From Leptospira sp. WS58.C1 (GTDB lineage: Bacteria > Spirochaetota > Leptospiria > Leptospirales > Leptospiraceae), in contig NZ_CP162137.1 of NCBI RefSeq assembly GCF_040833995.1, positions 3,208,001-3,272,000 on the forward strand: a stretch of DNA of 64,000 nucleotides, read 5' to 3'. The notes under the pieces were generated by a model, which saw nothing but the letters and a program-made list of their open reading frames with translations, searched no databases and was not told where the DNA came from. A program made the translations under genes and the position numbers. Positions 18,278 to 26,746 of this stretch are shown one piece after another; positions within the stretch are counted from its first letter, which is position 1; the number at the start of each line of letters is the position of its first letter.

Positions 18278-19669
18278 TTATGAATTCTCCATGATCTTTC
18301 CGGCTTTATTTAAAAGGGATTCCAGATCCTTTTTGGTTCTGGCCTCTCCAATCAACCGGAGGATCGGCTCGGTATTCGAGGGTCGAATATGTATCCAAGA
18401 GTCCTGGTTCGCTAAACGTAAACCGTCTCTCGAATCTTCTTTATATTCGGAGAAGGCGCTGCGAAACTTAGAATAAATCTGCTCCGTCTTCTGCCCCGCG
18501 ATTTTGTAGGCGATCTTGCGCATATAGACCGCAGGAAGACTACCGATCACAGTTTCAGCATCTTCCCCCTTTAGGGCAAGCAGATTCAGTATATGAGCCA
18601 CCCCCGAAAGAGAATCCCTTCCAAAAGAAGGAATTGCCGGATCGATCACTCCTCCATTCCCTTCTCCGCCGAAAACCGACTTACGGTGTATCATTTCTGC
18701 CACAACATTGGCTTCCCCCACCTTAGATCGATAAGTCGGAATTCCAACAGAATCCGCAACCCAATCGTTCACAAAGCTAGTAGAGAGGTTTACCGTGATG
18801 GATGCCTTCTTCGGCAGGGAATTGGAACCAAGGTAGGACATAAAGCTAAGGGGAAGAGTTAATTCTTCGGAGATAGCTCCTTTTTTAGGAGATAAAACGA
18901 CAAGTCTATCCGCATCCGGATCCAAAGCAAAACCGATATCCGCCTTGGACTTTTTGATCAGACGAGATGATTGTTTGAGCGCTTCCGGCGTAGGTTCAGG
19001 AGGACGAGGAAATGTTCCGTCGGGAGTACAGTGCTGCAAAATCACCTTACAACCCAAGCGCCTTAACAATTCCGGTAAAACGAAGCTCCCCCCGCCATTG
19101 ACTGCATCTAAAAATACGGTGAATTTTTTCCGTTTGATCGCGGACACGTTTACCCGAGCTAAAACGGAATCAATATGGGCTTGGATCCTATCGGTACCAT
19201 CTTCCACATTCGTATTCGGTTTGAATTGGAAAGGTTTATAATCTTCTTTTCGGACCAGATCCAAAAGACCCTCTAAGTCTTGGGCATTCGTAAAAAACCC
19301 GCCAGGTCCGATAAACTTAAATGCATTCCAGATCACCGGATTATGAGAAGCGGAAATCATGATCCCACCTGCCGCCCCTGATTGAGCCACCACCGCCTTG
19401 ACGGTAGGAGTTGGAACAATCCCGAGACGGATCACATTTTTGCCCATGGCGAGCATGATCCCGATCGCGATATTTTCTATATAAGCTCCGCTCGGACGAG
19501 AATCCCTTCCGATGACGACTGCGTTTCCTTTGAGTCTGGACCCGAAGGCCATGAGAGAATGGAAAATTACGTCGGGACTTAATCCGGTGGGAATGATTCC
19601 CCGGATTCCGGACACGGAGACCATCAAATCCGGGTGTTGGAAGACCGGTTTTTGATGATTTAGAGCCAT
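18278..19669 (-). CDS. glmM: phosphoglucosamine mutase (phosphohexomutase family)
   Basis: Interconverts glucosamine-6-phosphate and glucosamine-1-phosphate. The length is 463 residues. The phosphoserine loop is ISASHNP at about 100, the metal loop is DPDADR, the sugar loop is GEGNGGV and the phosphate site is RPSNTEPILRL. The family includes phosphomannomutases with the same motifs. The call as GlmM rests on the tight operon with glmS and the alternative GlmU. The ATG at 19669 has only a weak purine stretch upstream. The tRNA-Val gene ends 37 bases upstream. Confidence 0.88.
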   Translation of the reverse strand: MALNHQKPVFQHPDLMVSVSGIRGIIPTGLSPDVIFHSLMAFGSRLKGNAVVIGRDSRPSGAYIENIAIGIMLAMGKNVIRLGIVPTPTVKAVVAQSGAAGGIMISASHNPVIWNAFKFIGPGGFFTNAQDLEGLLDLVRKEDYKPFQFKPNTNVEDGTDRIQAHIDSVLARVNVSAIKRKKFTVFLDAVNGGGSFVLPELLRRLGCKVILQHCTPDGTFPRPPEPTPEALKQSSRLIKKSKADIGFALDPDADRLVVLSPKKGAISEELTLPLSFMSYLGSNSLPKKASITVNLSTSFVNDWVADSVGIPTYRSKVGEANVVAEMIHRKSVFGGEGNGGVIDPAIPSFGRDSLSGVAHILNLLALKGEDAETVIGSLPAVYMRKIAYKIAGQKTEQIYSKFRSAFSEYKEDSRDGLRLANQDSWIHIRPSNTEPILRLIGEARTKKDLESLLNKAGKIMENS

Positions 19670-19706
19670 GATTCCGGGGAATGTTTTAAGATTTGGGATG
19701 AGAACA

Positions 19707-19779
<73 letters not shown>

Positions 19780-19795
19780 GTAATGATTACGGTTA

Positions 19796-20065
19796 TTATG
19801 CGGTTGCAGCCTGATTGATACGCAATGCCATCCGACTCTTTTTGCGGTCCGCATTTCTAGAGTGGATCAGGTTGGTTTTCGCAGCTTTGTCCAGAAGAGA
19901 AGAATATTGACTGAACAAAGATTTTAAGGAGTCTTTCTCTCCGTCTTGGAGCGCTTTCAGGATCTTTTTAGCTTGGGTTCTAAGGCGATTCCTGTTTTGA
20001 GAATTCGCCGCATTCCTGCGTTTCGTTCTACGGATATCTTTTTCTGAAGATTTAATATTCGCCAA
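19796..20065 (-). CDS. rpsT: 30S ribosomal protein S20
   Basis: Small basic protein of 89 residues that binds 16S rRNA early in 30S assembly. It begins MANIKSSEKDIRRTKRRN and has the long basic helices typical of S20 (NADRKKSRMALRIN). The start codon is TTG (20063-20065), with AGGAAG about 8 bases upstream. A UUG start is also found in E. coli rpsT, where it takes part in autogenous control. The tRNA-Val gene follows 16 bases after the stop. Confidence 0.96.
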   Translation of the reverse strand: MANIKSSEKDIRRTKRRNAANSQNRNRLRTQAKKILKALQDGEKDSLKSLFSQYSSLLDKAAKTNLIHSRNADRKKSRMALRINQAATA

Positions 20066-20629
20066 GGATCTACTTCCTATTAAGGGATTACGCCCAGATT
20101 TTCGTACCCAAGTAGCCTGTCAACGAGCTTTTACGGGTCTTTTACAAAGCCTATCTCAAAAATTTTTTAAGGAAATAACCCCAGGAGTAAGTTCTTTCCC
20201 TGAGAGCGAAGCCAGGATGGCGAAGTGACCCGGAGCTCTGCACAGGATGTGCAGGCGGAGGGGATGGGAAAGCGCTCACTCCAATCTATTCAAAAATATT
20301 TTTGAAATTTGGTTCAATATACTGCTTAGTAAGGGAGCCGCCCAAGTCTCGGCGGATAGAACCAACCCAACGTTACATACAAGAAATCATTTCTAATTCG
20401 ACTAATACGTTATTTGTCTTTACCTCAACTGAGGGATCTCGTAGTAACATTTGGCATCTACGATGTCACCGAATCGCAATAGGATCGCTTTCTCGCCCTA
20501 TTCTCGCTGCGGGAAGGTTCAGGAAATTTTTTTTGCATTGCTTCGAAGGATTTCCATCCTATTTTTTGTTATCCGAAAGATTGGAAATTAATTATTCGTC
20601 GTATAGAAGACCCAAGGACGCCTTCTCGC
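20066..20629. other. long intergenic region with hairpin block
   Basis: 564 bases between rpsT and the next plus-strand gene. It holds a G-rich hairpin block (20201-20280) and otherwise unremarkable sequence. An open frame at 20302-20679 overlaps the next gene, has no family features, and is not accepted as a gene. Confidence 0.7.
20201..20280. repeat. hairpin block with GGA triloops (dispersed element or ncRNA)
   Basis: Two perfect hairpins with the same GGA loop lie close together: GCCA-GGA-TGGC at 20211-20221 and CTGCACA-GGA-TGTGCAG at 20238-20254. A further GGATGGG follows at about 20262. The block is visibly richer in G and C than its surroundings and has no reading frame of note. Confidence 0.55.
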
Positions 20630-21745
20630 ATGATATCCAGACACGCACAAGACTATATCATTGTGAATTCGATCGATGAAATCGATCCTAATAAACTTTC
20701 TTTGGCTCAATTGGGGACCAAGTATTTAGACAGGAACGGAAACCGTTATGCGGTCCGTTTTAACAAAGAAAGCAGAAAGGCGGAGATCATTCGGATCACT
20801 CTTCAAAAAGCTTCCGAGGCGGATGTGAATAGACCAAAATTGGGAAGAGTAAATCCAAAAGCGAAATCCAATCCTTTAGACTTAGAGAAATTATCCAATC
20901 TTCTTAAAAGTACAAAACACCCTAGTGCAGACTGGATAGATAATCTGGCCGAAAAAACCAAACATACTAAGCCGAGTTCTGCAAATTCGGAAAAGCCAGC
21001 TTATACTCCGAATCCCCAAAAAGAATTAGACATCACTCCAGCAGAGGGTCCGGACCTATCCGCCAGAATGAATTCCGTTCAAAACGATATATTCGATCTT
21101 TCCAAAGTGGACTTGAATATTTCGGATGCGGGACTCTCTTCCAACGAAGGAAAAGAGGATGTTCCCGTCTTTATAGAAAATATAGAGGCAGGCTCCAACA
21201 GAGAAACGAAATATATTGAAGATAGTGTACAACAATTCCAGAAGATCAAAGATAGGATCGAGTCCGTACTGAACAATATTAGAAATTCTAAAATTTTCGA
21301 AGCTACCGGAGATCCTTCCGAGAACAAGAACATAGTAGGAAACCTAGCGAGAGAATTCGATATTGAGTTCTTCCAAAAATTAGAAAAGATATTAAACTAT
21401 CATAAAGAGCTGACTTCTTATCCCAGATCGATTACCTATTACGTGGCAAAGTACGAGTCATATCGTAAGCAGGCATTACAGTCCAAAACGTCGGATCTGG
21501 AAAAATTAAAGTTAGTGATCCGCTGGGAAATGCAGGAACTTCTTTTGGATCTGGCCAGAAAACTCAAAAAAATGGTCCTGAATGCCTTAAATGTTCTGAA
21601 TACTAAAAACGAAAATCACCTAAAACAAGTAGCCTATAACCAACAGCAGATGTATAAGGATGCCAGAAGCGCCTTATTATATTGTTCGGAAGATATAGGA
21701 GCACTACTTATCTCCTTGCAAAAATGGGCCGATAGCGAAGGATAG
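20630..21745 (+). CDS. hypothetical protein, first of a three-gene unit
   Basis: Protein of 371 residues; no family recognised. The N-terminal 60 residues look like a small folded domain (QDYIIVNSIDEIDP, YLDRNGNRYAVRFN, AEIIRI). Residues about 60-190 are low-complexity, Lys/Ser/Pro-rich and probably disordered. The C-terminal 190 residues are helical with coiled-coil character (QQFQKIKDRIESVLNNIR, DLEKLKLVIRWEMQELLLDLARKLKKM). No signal peptide, so it is cytoplasmic. AAGGA stands about 12 bases before the ATG. It is followed after 11 bases by another helical protein and then a glycosyltransferase. Confidence 0.78.
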   Translation: MISRHAQDYIIVNSIDEIDPNKLSLAQLGTKYLDRNGNRYAVRFNKESRKAEIIRITLQKASEADVNRPKLGRVNPKAKSNPLDLEKLSNLLKSTKHPSADWIDNLAEKTKHTKPSSANSEKPAYTPNPQKELDITPAEGPDLSARMNSVQNDIFDLSKVDLNISDAGLSSNEGKEDVPVFIENIEAGSNRETKYIEDSVQQFQKIKDRIESVLNNIRNSKIFEATGDPSENKNIVGNLAREFDIEFFQKLEKILNYHKELTSYPRSITYYVAKYESYRKQALQSKTSDLEKLKLVIRWEMQELLLDLARKLKKMVLNALNVLNTKNENHLKQVAYNQQQMYKDARSALLYCSEDIGALLISLQKWADSEG

Positions 21746-21756
21746 AAACCTTTTGC

Positions 21757-22551
21757 ATGGCACTTAGCGATCAAGAGATAAAAAACATCGTAGAAAAACT
21801 CCGAACCGAGTACCGGGAAGGGGCCAAACAAAGTCCTAAAATTTTCGACGCCAAAGGTTTCGAAGATCGTTATATCCAAACCCTAAAACATCGGGGAAAC
21901 CTGGACAATTTCCTGAAAGACGAAGTGGACTTTCTGGAAAAGATCAAAACCAAACATAAAGAACTTACGGAAAGAAGGAATGCTTCCAAGGGAGAGACGA
22001 TCAATCGTATCCTAGACGAACAAGAGGAAAAACTTTCCAAATACCAAAGGGTGGATTTCCATCCTTTGGCCAGACCGGAAATGAGATATTTTTACGGGGC
22101 AATGACCGCATTTGCGGACACGGAACTACCCGTTCTTATCCATATATTTAGGGGAACGCCGGAATACTCCGCCTTCCAAGATAGTGTCTCAGTAATAGAA
22201 AGAGTGGGAATCACGAAAAGAGGAATGCCTTCTCTCCGTATCTCGGAACATATTAAAGCGTTATTGGACGCGAACGGGAACCAATCCACAATGGAAAGGG
22301 ATTCCCAGAACATTCTAAAGGAAGTGTGTATCGCTCTTGCCGGCCTTAGAAAGACGGCGCTGGAATGTGTGGAGAAAAATAGGGTCAGCGACAGAATGAC
22401 CGTACAAGTCAGCGATAGAGACTATCCGAAAGCTTCGGAAGCGTATAAGAATTTACTTTTCGGTATCGCATTGGAAAAAATAATCGTTAAAGCCGAAAAT
22501 ATCATCCGGGATTTCCGGATGAGCGACTTAGTCGGTCTGGACGCTAAATGA
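21757..22551 (+). CDS. hypothetical helical cytoplasmic protein
   Basis: Protein of 264 residues with no signal peptide and no recognised domain. It is mostly helical and charged, with a coiled-coil-like stretch at about 45-95 ([34 protein letters not shown]). The stop overlaps the start of the glycosyltransferase as ATGA, implying coupled translation. The pair 20630/21757 may work together with that enzyme, but no function can be named. Confidence 0.78.
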   Translation: MALSDQEIKNIVEKLRTEYREGAKQSPKIFDAKGFEDRYIQTLKHRGNLDNFLKDEVDFLEKIKTKHKELTERRNASKGETINRILDEQEEKLSKYQRVDFHPLARPEMRYFYGAMTAFADTELPVLIHIFRGTPEYSAFQDSVSVIERVGITKRGMPSLRISEHIKALLDANGNQSTMERDSQNILKEVCIALAGLRKTALECVEKNRVSDRMTVQVSDRDYPKASEAYKNLLFGIALEKIIVKAENIIRDFRMSDLVGLDAK

Positions 22552-23243
22552 AACTTTCCATCGTAATTCCCTGTTATAACGAAAAACAGACCATCAAAAA
22601 CATTTTAGAAACGGTAAAGAAGGTCCCTTATAAGGATAAGGAAATCATCCTTGTGGACGATTTTTCCACGGACGGAACGAGGGAACTCCTACAGACCGCT
22701 CCTTTTAAGAAGTTAGTGGACCAACTCGTTTTCCACGAAAAAAATCAGGGAAAAGGCGCCGCACTTCGCACAGGATTTAAAGCTGCCAAAGGTGATATAG
22801 TCATCGTGCAAGACGCGGACCTGGAATACGATCCGTTTGAAATTCCGGATGTAATCGATCCGATCTACAAAGGAAAGGCGGACGTGGTTTTCGGAAGCAG
22901 GTTCATGGGCGGAAGGGCTCATAGAGTCGTATACTACTGGCATAGACTCGGAAATCTATTCTTGACCACTCTTTCCAATATGTTCACGAACATTAATCTG
23001 ACCGATATGGAAACTTGTTACAAGGCATTCCGCAGAGAAGTGATACAAGGTATCGAAATTAAAGAAAATCGTTTCGGGTTCGAACCTGAAATTACCGCAA
23101 AGATCGCAAAGATCCCCGACATTCGTATTTACGAAGTTGGGATCTCCTATTACGGACGCACTTATGCAGAAGGAAAAAAGATAGGCTGGAAAGACGGATT
23201 TAGGGCCATCTATTGTATCCTAAGATACAATCTATTTTCCTAA
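22548..23243 (+). CDS. family 2 glycosyltransferase (DPM1-like)
   Basis: Inverting GT-A glycosyltransferase of 231 residues using a nucleotide sugar. It begins [12 protein letters not shown]. The UDP/GDP-binding DD is in VDDFSTDG, followed by [12 protein letters not shown] and the DxD-type metal site [12 protein letters not shown] and [13 protein letters not shown] are typical of dolichol-phosphate-mannose-synthase-like and undecaprenyl-phosphate glycosyltransferases. No membrane helices are seen, so it is probably a cytoplasmic enzyme making a lipid-linked sugar. A neighbouring multi-helix glycosyltransferase (23253-24821, opposite strand) might use such a donor, but that link is inference. 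Confidence 0.9.
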   Translation: MKLSIVIPCYNEKQTIKNILETVKKVPYKDKEIILVDDFSTDGTRELLQTAPFKKLVDQLVFHEKNQGKGAALRTGFKAAKGDIVIVQDADLEYDPFEIPDVIDPIYKGKADVVFGSRFMGGRAHRVVYYWHRLGNLFLTTLSNMFTNINLTDMETCYKAFRREVIQGIEIKENRFGFEPEITAKIAKIPDIRIYEVGISYYGRTYAEGKKIGWKDGFRAIYCILRYNLFS

Positions 23244-23252
23244 TATTCCATT

Positions 23253-24821
23253 CTAATCTTTGGGAATTTCGTATTCTCGATATTCCCAAAGACCCTTCGT
23301 TTTCACTTCCTTTTCCTTCCAAGCATGACCCAATAATTCCACCCAAACGGGGCGAATCTCCGCTTCAGCCAATACTTTCATACGATATTTGTTCATGAGA
23401 ATATTATCCGACTCGGGAAGTTTTGCCGCATATTCCACCACTGCATCCGAATAAGAAATAAATCCGACTTTTTCTCCCGGATGTTTTTTTGAAAGGAAGG
23501 AAACGATATGATCCATTCCTTGGGAAGAAGTTTCATTATGAACACATAATACTCTTTTTTGGAAATAAGAAGGCCCGATGGAGCCGCAAAGAACGTCATC
23601 CAGGAATAATAGACTGGAAGCTTGAGAATCCGCATAAATAGAACGGATCGCTCTGATCTCCTTGGAACTTCTTTGGTAATTCACAAATCCGGCCAAGGTC
23701 ATTCCGAAAGAATAAAACAACAAAATAGTAAACGTTAAGTTTTTGCCGGATCTTCCTAATTTCAATTCGGAAACTTCGGCAATTTCTTTCAAAACCAAAA
23801 CGAACGGGATCAATGCTAGTCCAACGTATCTTGGTCCCCAATTGGAAACTCCATCGTTGGGAGCTAAGAATGCGATCAGTATGATAAACACAAACGAGCT
23901 GATCCCTAAATGAGAATAAGTAGCTTCTATCTTTCCTTCTTTTGATTTTTTTACAAAAATATAAAATAAAGGAAGAAGGATCGGTAAATAGATCAAAAGT
24001 CCGGGCATTGTGTACGTCCCGATCAATATCGTAAACGCTCTGGAAAGAACCGTGCCTTGGTCTTCTCCCGTATTAAAATTTTGGAAGTATCTAGGTCCGA
24101 TCGGATGTTGGTAATCCAAGGTATGGAATAAAAATAGAAGAAGTACAACTACCGAAAAAGATACAGAGAACCAAAAAGATCTTTTCCACCAATCTTTTCC
24201 GAAAGCGATCCAACCCACGGCCCAGAAGACCACAAAGAAGATCAGAACTTCTAATCTTAACCAAACTCCGAGTCCTAGAGCGATCCCTCCGATCAGCTTA
24301 TTGAAAATTTTATCTTCCGTTTTATAAAAGAAAGTGAGTCCGAGTAATTCTAAAAGAAGAAGAGGGGGATGTTCCGAAAGTTCCGGCCCCATCAAAAAGA
24401 TATAAGTTCCAAAAAAAGTGAAAACGAGCCAGAACCAGGAAAGATCCCAAAATCTTCTTAGAATAAAAGCGGAAATTAGATTGAACACTCCCATCAAAAT
24501 GGAAACGATCGGGACCCAACCGAAAACTAAAAAAGGCGCAATGATAAGTGTGAGAAAGATCGGATATTGACCGATCATTCTATCTCCGATCTGAAAGACC
24601 ATCGGGGCTTTCCATAAAAAATAACTGTAATTCGGATCCAGATCCAAGGAAGGATAGATCAGATTTTCGGTGCTGAAACCGGACTGGAACATGGAATATG
24701 CTTGGTGGTATTTCAGAAACTGATCCGAAAAAAGGGCCTCCCATGGTTTTCCTAAAATTAGGATCCCGAAGTAAAATAAACTAAATACAATAAATCCTTT
24801 TGAAATTCCGGCTGTTTTCAT
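23253..24821 (-). CDS. multi-helix membrane glycosyltransferase-like protein, copy 1
   Basis: Protein of 522 residues from ATG 24821 (a TTG at 24833, directly after AGGGGATGC, would add four). It has about ten transmembrane helices and the build of lipid-donor (GT-C) glycosyltransferases. The first periplasmic loop has EALFSDQFLKY; a later one has APNDG-x4-GPRY. These motifs recur in the protein at 59701-61266, so both belong to one Leptospira-typical family (annotated elsewhere as LA_3751/LA_3752 type). Substrate unknown; lipopolysaccharide or protein glycosylation is possible. It converges with the family 2 glycosyltransferase gene with a 9-base gap. Confidence 0.82.
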   Translation of the reverse strand: MKTAGISKGFIVFSLFYFGILILGKPWEALFSDQFLKYHQAYSMFQSGFSTENLIYPSLDLDPNYSYFLWKAPMVFQIGDRMIGQYPIFLTLIIAPFLVFGWVPIVSILMGVFNLISAFILRRFWDLSWFWLVFTFFGTYIFLMGPELSEHPPLLLLELLGLTFFYKTEDKIFNKLIGGIALGLGVWLRLEVLIFFVVFWAVGWIAFGKDWWKRSFWFSVSFSVVVLLLFLFHTLDYQHPIGPRYFQNFNTGEDQGTVLSRAFTILIGTYTMPGLLIYLPILLPLFYIFVKKSKEGKIEATYSHLGISSFVFIILIAFLAPNDGVSNWGPRYVGLALIPFVLVLKEIAEVSELKLGRSGKNLTFTILLFYSFGMTLAGFVNYQRSSKEIRAIRSIYADSQASSLLFLDDVLCGSIGPSYFQKRVLCVHNETSSQGMDHIVSFLSKKHPGEKVGFISYSDAVVEYAAKLPESDNILMNKYRMKVLAEAEIRPVWVELLGHAWKEKEVKTKGLWEYREYEIPKD

Positions 24822-24992
24822 GATCGAAGGCAAGCATCCCCTACCCCCTAATTTATGAAACGAATTCTTGCCGGTACAAACACTTATAAGAAAGTTTTTC
24901 GGAATAAATTTTGTATTTTTACTTGTAATTCCAATAATTACACCGGGAGATCAGTCTAAAATCCAAAATATTCTCAAAGGAGAAAATCACTC

Positions 24993-25580
24993 GTGAAAAC
25001 GAAACTTTATCTGATCCCTAGCCTTCTGGTGCTTTTAACTTTCGGTGGCCTACAAGCTGGAAATTTTAAATTAGATAACGCTCATACAGGCGTTGGCTTC
25101 AAGATCAAACACCTTACCATTTCTAACGTATCCGGAAGTTTTAAAGACTTCAGCGGAAAATTCGCTTACGACGAAGCTACCAACACTCTTACCGACCTGG
25201 ATGTTACTATCAAAGCGGCTTCGATCAACACTAACGACGAGAAAAGAGACGGACACTTAAAAGGAAAAGATTTTTTCAATGTAGAAGATCATCCTTCTCT
25301 TACATTCAAAGCAAAAAAAGCCACCGTTAAAAAAGGTGGAGTCTCCAAGATCCAAGGAGAATTGACTATCAAAGGAGTGACTAAACCCGTTACTTTAGAT
25401 GTTAAATTTTCCGGTTCTGCAAAAGACCCATGGGGAAACACTCACCTAGGTTTCGAAGCGGAAACGAAGATCAAAAGAGCCGATTTCGATATCGCTTGGA
25501 ACAAACCTTTGGAAAAAGGCGGACTTTTGATCGGAGAGGAAGTTTCTATTCGTATCGAAGGCGAAGCAATTCCAGAATAA
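24993..25580 (+). CDS. YceI-family periplasmic protein
   Basis: Protein of 195 residues from a GTG start at 24993 with AAAGGAG about 10 bases upstream. The signal peptide ends near LQA-GN (residue 22). The YceI lipocalin-like barrel follows: FKLDNAHTGVGFKIKHLTISNVSGSFKDFSG, then LKGKDFFNVEDHPSLTF and a closing VSIRIEGEA. The family binds polyisoprenoids in structural studies and is often linked to stress; the exact role is unsettled. It stands 163 bases upstream of the bufferin-type precursor on the same strand and may share its transcript. Confidence 0.93.
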   Translation: MKTKLYLIPSLLVLLTFGGLQAGNFKLDNAHTGVGFKIKHLTISNVSGSFKDFSGKFAYDEATNTLTDLDVTIKAASINTNDEKRDGHLKGKDFFNVEDHPSLTFKAKKATVKKGGVSKIQGELTIKGVTKPVTLDVKFSGSAKDPWGNTHLGFEAETKIKRADFDIAWNKPLEKGGLLIGEEVSIRIEGEAIPE

Positions 25581-25743
25581 TCATTTTTAACCAATCGGGG
25601 CTTTTGGAAGAAGGTCCCGATGTTAATGACCATTCTTTGCGGATTTTCCTTTTTTAACGTAACCTTCTCCCCTGCTTATCGAATTAAAAATGGATCGAAT
25701 CTAAAAATCGTGTTTCGATCAAATCATCCGGAGAACCGAAAAG

Positions 25744-26001
25744 ATGAACAATCTAACCAAAAGTATGATCATTGGAGCAGCTCTAACGGGCTTATTTGCT
25801 ACTGGGGCAATGGCCGAAACGAAAGATGCAAAAACGGAAGAGTCTAAGGGAGAATGTCACGGTATCAATTCCTGCAAAGGAACGGGAGACTGCGGAGGAA
25901 AAGGACATAGCTGCGCGGGAAAAAATTCCTGCAAAGGACAAGGCTGGATCTCTCTCACTAAAAAAGAATGCGAGGACAAAAAAGGGACTTTTAAAAGTTA
26001 A
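25744..26001 (+). CDS. bufferin-type RiPP precursor (BufA-like), Cys-rich
   Basis: Small exported peptide of 85 residues. A Sec signal (1-24, ending AMA-ET) is followed by an acidic linker and a core with six cysteines at 38, 44, 50, 57, 63 and 76. The core has a duplicated pattern CxGxNSCKGxG (CHGINSCKGTG and CAGKNSCKGQG). This layout matches the periplasmic bufferin/HvfA-like precursors whose cysteines are oxidised to thiooxazole-type rings by MNIO (DUF692) enzymes, giving a copper-binding metallophore. The partner genes bufC and bufB lie directly downstream but on the opposite strand, and the last 11 bases of this gene overlap bufC. GGAG stands upstream of the ATG. Assignment as BufA2-like is from memory of the family, so moderately sure. 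Confidence 0.82.
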   Translation: MNNLTKSMIIGAALTGLFATGAMAETKDAKTEESKGECHGINSCKGTGDCGGKGHSCAGKNSCKGQGWISLTKKECEDKKGTFKS

Positions 26002-26746
26002 CCTCGGATACAAGACGGTTTATCTTCATCCCCGAAAGGAATTCTGAAATCGATCCCAATCCTTTCGGCGGACTTCCTGAAATTTTCAAAGACTCAAGGA
26101 TACTTTTTCCGTCAGATAAACTTTTACCGAAGGTCCACTCCCATTCTTCCAGCTCGGAAACGAATAAGTCCGATCCTTTTTTTCCTAAGACCAAATATTG
26201 TTTTTTTTCCTTTAAGAATTGAGGCAGATCTTCCGAGTTTTCGGTTTTCCAAAGATCATAAACTGGATAAGAATATTCTAAAAATCGAACTGACCCGTGA
26301 AAGGTAATTTTCAGATCCTCCGTTTCATTTCGGGAAAGCGAGTTCCGCAGATTATCTTCCGCATTTTTAGGCAAATGGAATATTCTAAAAACATGAAGTT
26401 CGAAGTCCGCAATTTCAAACAGAACAGGATGTTCGGAAAAGTTTTCCTTTAAGAAGTTCGGGAAACTTTCCCCATAATTCGATATATTATAAGAATGAGA
26501 TGGATGATCTTCTATAAACGACTTTGCAGTTCCAAAAAATCCCTCGTCTCCTAAAATCTTCCAGACTGTTTCGTATTTTTCTCCCAGAACTTCCGTAAAT
26601 CGAGCTTGGTATGCATTTTGGTAGACTGCAATCGCCGAATTTGGTTCTAATTTTCCACCAGGCAGAATATAATCCTGCAGAAGCGGACCTTCTTCTCTTC
26701 CTAAGAGCGCGTTATAAAATAAATTTCGGAATTCTTCCGGTTTCAT
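25991..26746 (-). CDS. DUF2063 / BufC-type partner protein of MNIO enzyme
   Basis: Protein of 251 residues from ATG 26746, which overlaps the bufB stop as ATGA; a longer frame would run far into bufB. The N-terminal 95 residues are the DUF2063 domain (MKPEEFRNLFYNALL, NSAIAVYQNAYQARFTEVLGEKYETVWKILGDEGF). A mixed C-terminal domain follows. In known bufferin and HvfA systems this protein helps present the precursor to the MNIO enzyme. It is cotranscribed with bufB; its 3' end overlaps the 3' end of the precursor gene by 11 bases. Confidence 0.87.
   Translation of the reverse strand: MKPEEFRNLFYNALLGREEGPLLQDYILPGGKLEPNSAIAVYQNAYQARFTEVLGEKYETVWKILGDEGFFGTAKSFIEDHPSHSYNISNYGESFPNFLKENFSEHPVLFEIADFELHVFRIFHLPKNAEDNLRNSLSRNETEDLKITFHGSVRFLEYSYPVYDLWKTENSEDLPQFLKEKKQYLVLGKKGSDLFVSELEEWEWTFGKSLSDGKSILESLKISGSPPKGLGSISEFLSGMKINRLVSEVNF

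Noticed and set aside
20302..20679. 125-codon open frame between rpsT and the next gene
   Set aside because: It overlaps the start of the better supported gene at 20630, shows no domain or signal peptide, and its residue use is irregular.
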